From Fulvivirga marina (GTDB taxonomy: Bacteria > Bacteroidota > Bacteroidia > Cytophagales > Cyclobacteriaceae): 64,000 nucleotides of DNA. This document shows, one piece after another, positions 62,567 to 64,000 of this stretch. The stretch lies in NCBI RefSeq assembly GCF_016775155.1, contig NZ_JAEUGD010000031.1, positions 124,001-188,000 on the forward strand, written 5' to 3'. The position numbers were made by a program, and so were the translations under genes. The first letter of the stretch is position 1. The number at the start of each line of letters is the position of its first letter. The notes under the pieces are model-generated. The model did not search any database and had not been told where the DNA came from. It worked only from the letters and a program-made list of their open reading frames with translations.

Positions 62567-64000
62567 ATGAGAAATATTTTTATTCTGCTTGTGCTTGGAT
62601 GCTTTCAGTTGGCTCATGGGCAAACAACTCCATATTTTGTATTTCCAGACAATTTTGCCTGGAATGTAATTGAGGAGGGGGACACATTGGAGTTTGATCT
62701 TAAAATACACCCGGGTAATTCAAAAGACTACCTCTATTCCATCTATGGTGACCGCGGTTTGTCCTTACGTTTTGATTCGCTCGGCAGCTTCTTCTGGTCT
62801 CCGTCTTATGACTTAGTAGACAGGGTCCGTGAAAAAGAAGAGTTCAGTGTGATCTTTGAGGCTGTATCAAAGGACGGTAAAAAAATAAGGAAGGAAGTAC
62901 CCTTCACTGTGCTTCATAAAAACAGGCCCCCTGTGGTTGATGAGCTTCCGGTTTTCTATGTAAAACAATATTCAGCCAATGAATTTAACCTCAATCAGCT
63001 CAACCAAATCAGAGATCTTGATGAAGATCCTATAGTTTTTAAACCTATTTTATCTGCTATGCCGGAAGGTGCCGACCTTACCGAGCTTGGCATCTTTACC
63101 TGGAAACCATCAAGAAACCAGTTCAGAGCTTTGAGGCGTGAACCACTAAAGGTTTCATTCATTGTACAAGACCAGCCAGAGAAATCAGAGGTTACAGGCA
63201 CTTTGGTAATAGCACCTACGCAGCTAGACCTTCCTCCTGAAATTACAATGGTACCCAATGACACACTCCTCACTATAGATGAAGACGAGGTGCTAAATCT
63301 GAATTTTTATGTATCTGACCCCAACGGAGATGATAATATCAAAGATGTAGGATTTGTTTCTAACGACATGCGGGTATCAAAAACCTCTCTAAAACGAAAC
63401 ACTGCTACACAATGGGAGTTTACCTGGATCCCTGGTTATGACTTTGTAGGTGAAGCTGAAAGCAGCAGCCTCGTAGAGTTGATCTTTTATGTTATCGATG
63501 AATCAAACAAAAGGTCTGAAAGGGCTCTGAACGTTAAGATAATGGACACAGAAAACCTGGAGCAAAAAGACCAGAGATTATACAGTAAATACAGAAGTAT
63601 GTTGGTTCAGACTATGGACCTCATAGACCAACTGGACGAAAACCAGAAAAGGCTAAACAAACAGCTAAGACAAGCTAAAAAGGGAAAAAGAAAAAGGTCT
63701 ATACTTAATGCCTCTCTAGGTGCCATCACTGGTGTATCACCCGTGTTTATGGAGAATGACAGCAAAGATTATGTCACAGGGGTTGGAGGTACAGCTGTAA
63801 TGACCCTGGGTACTCTGGAAGCCACCGAAGTACTTGGCCGGTCAAAAGATGATATTATGGAAAAGCTCAAGCTTAATATTGATATTAGAAACCAGTTACA
63901 GGCAGAGGGTGACCAGTTTGCAAGACAATACGCACTAAAGTCACAGCGAAGGGATAAAAACTTTTATGTAGACATTGATAAGCTTAAAGCTCAGCTCAAC
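62567..64000 (+). CDS. secreted Ig-like/coiled-coil protein (3' end outside window)
   Basis: An open frame of at least 478 codons from ATG 62567 to the window end, no stop. The signal peptide is MRNIFILLVLGCFQLAHGQ. Repeated beta-sandwich units follow, of the cadherin/Ig-like type (EEGDTLEFDLKIHPGNSKDY; NQIRDLDEDPIVFKP; IDEDEVLNLNFYVSDPNGDD). From about residue 325 comes a charged coiled coil (DQLDENQKRLNKQLRQAKKG), then a Gly/Ala-rich segment (LNASLGAITGVSP). I cannot name a family. It is probably periplasmic or surface-exposed. It follows the LytTR gene by 122 nt. Confidence 0.75.
   Translation, partial: MRNIFILLVLGCFQLAHGQTTPYFVFPDNFAWNVIEEGDTLEFDLKIHPGNSKDYLYSIYGDRGLSLRFDSLGSFFWSPSYDLVDRVREKEEFSVIFEAVSKDGKKIRKEVPFTVLHKNRPPVVDELPVFYVKQYSANEFNLNQLNQIRDLDEDPIVFKPILSAMPEGADLTELGIFTWKPSRNQFRALRREPLKVSFIVQDQPEKSEVTGTLVIAPTQLDLPPEITMVPNDTLLTIDEDEVLNLNFYVSDPNGDDNIKDVGFVSNDMRVSKTSLKRNTATQWEFTWIPGYDFVGEAESSSLVELIFYVIDESNKRSERALNVKIMDTENLEQKDQRLYSKYRSMLVQTMDLIDQLDENQKRLNKQLRQAKKGKRKRSILNASLGAITGVSPVFMENDSKDYVTGVGGTAVMTLGTLEATEVLGRSKDDIMEKLKLNIDIRNQLQAEGDQFARQYALKSQRRDKNFYVDIDKLKAQLN

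Overview
The window looks like chromosomal DNA from a Bacteroidota bacterium, most likely of the order Cytophagales (Fulvivirga-like; the genus is an inference). Evidence: a SusC/SusD pair, type IX secretion (T9SS) C-terminal sorting domains, TonB-linked CarboxypepD_reg modules, LytS/LytTR two-component pairs, a TANFOR-type giant surface protein, TAnnTTTG-like -7 promoter boxes and AT-rich DNA. I saw no rRNA, tRNA, IS element or CRISPR array.

Layout. 1-1501 (minus): ECF sigma factor, anti-sigma-like protein and gmk in one operon. 1746-5586: a small sugar-kinase-like protein and two polytopic envelope proteins. 5583-24274 (minus): ten tightly packed genes, probably one 18.7-kb operon, for an outer-membrane barrel, a 1658-aa TANFOR protein, several secreted proteins of unknown function (one with a pre-toxin-like linker), a candidate secreted effector with a small cytoplasmic partner, an Fn3 protein, a tail-collar protein, a PKD/T9SS protein and an M43 metalloprotease. 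24665-28653: divergent VWA protein and sigma factor / TonB-like anti-sigma mosaic. 28687-39735: AGCS transporter, LytS/LytTR pair, rfaE1, aminotransferase, recR, clpS and a sodium:solute symporter.

39713-41017 is a gene-poor 1.4-kb stretch and the most unusual part of the window. On the minus strand it carries four repeated mini-units. Each has a sigma54-type box (TGGCAYR-N4-TTGW, always GG-N10-G) followed within about 100 nt by a terminator. Three of them also carry a hairpin showing the same loop, UUUUAGUUGGUUUUA, on different stems. A second RNA family (two copies: plus strand near 34641-34734, minus strand near 40350-40491) carries a conserved AAAGCCAACUAUAGAC that can pair with that loop over 14-15 of 16 positions. 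I read this as a candidate sigma54-driven multicopy sRNA system with an antisense or sponge partner.

41142-46778 holds an alkyltransferase-like protein, a Usp/antiporter pair, bactofilin, a decayed T9SS cargo gene, two small genes and a decayed porin-family gene. 46937-60417 (minus) is an N-acetylglucosamine/chitin-oligomer utilisation locus: SusC, SusD, ROK kinase, NagB fused to a PIG-L deacetylase-like domain, GH20 hexosaminidase, NagX-like acyltransferase and an SSS transporter. A LytS/LytTR pair diverges from it. The window ends inside a secreted Ig-like/coiled-coil protein.
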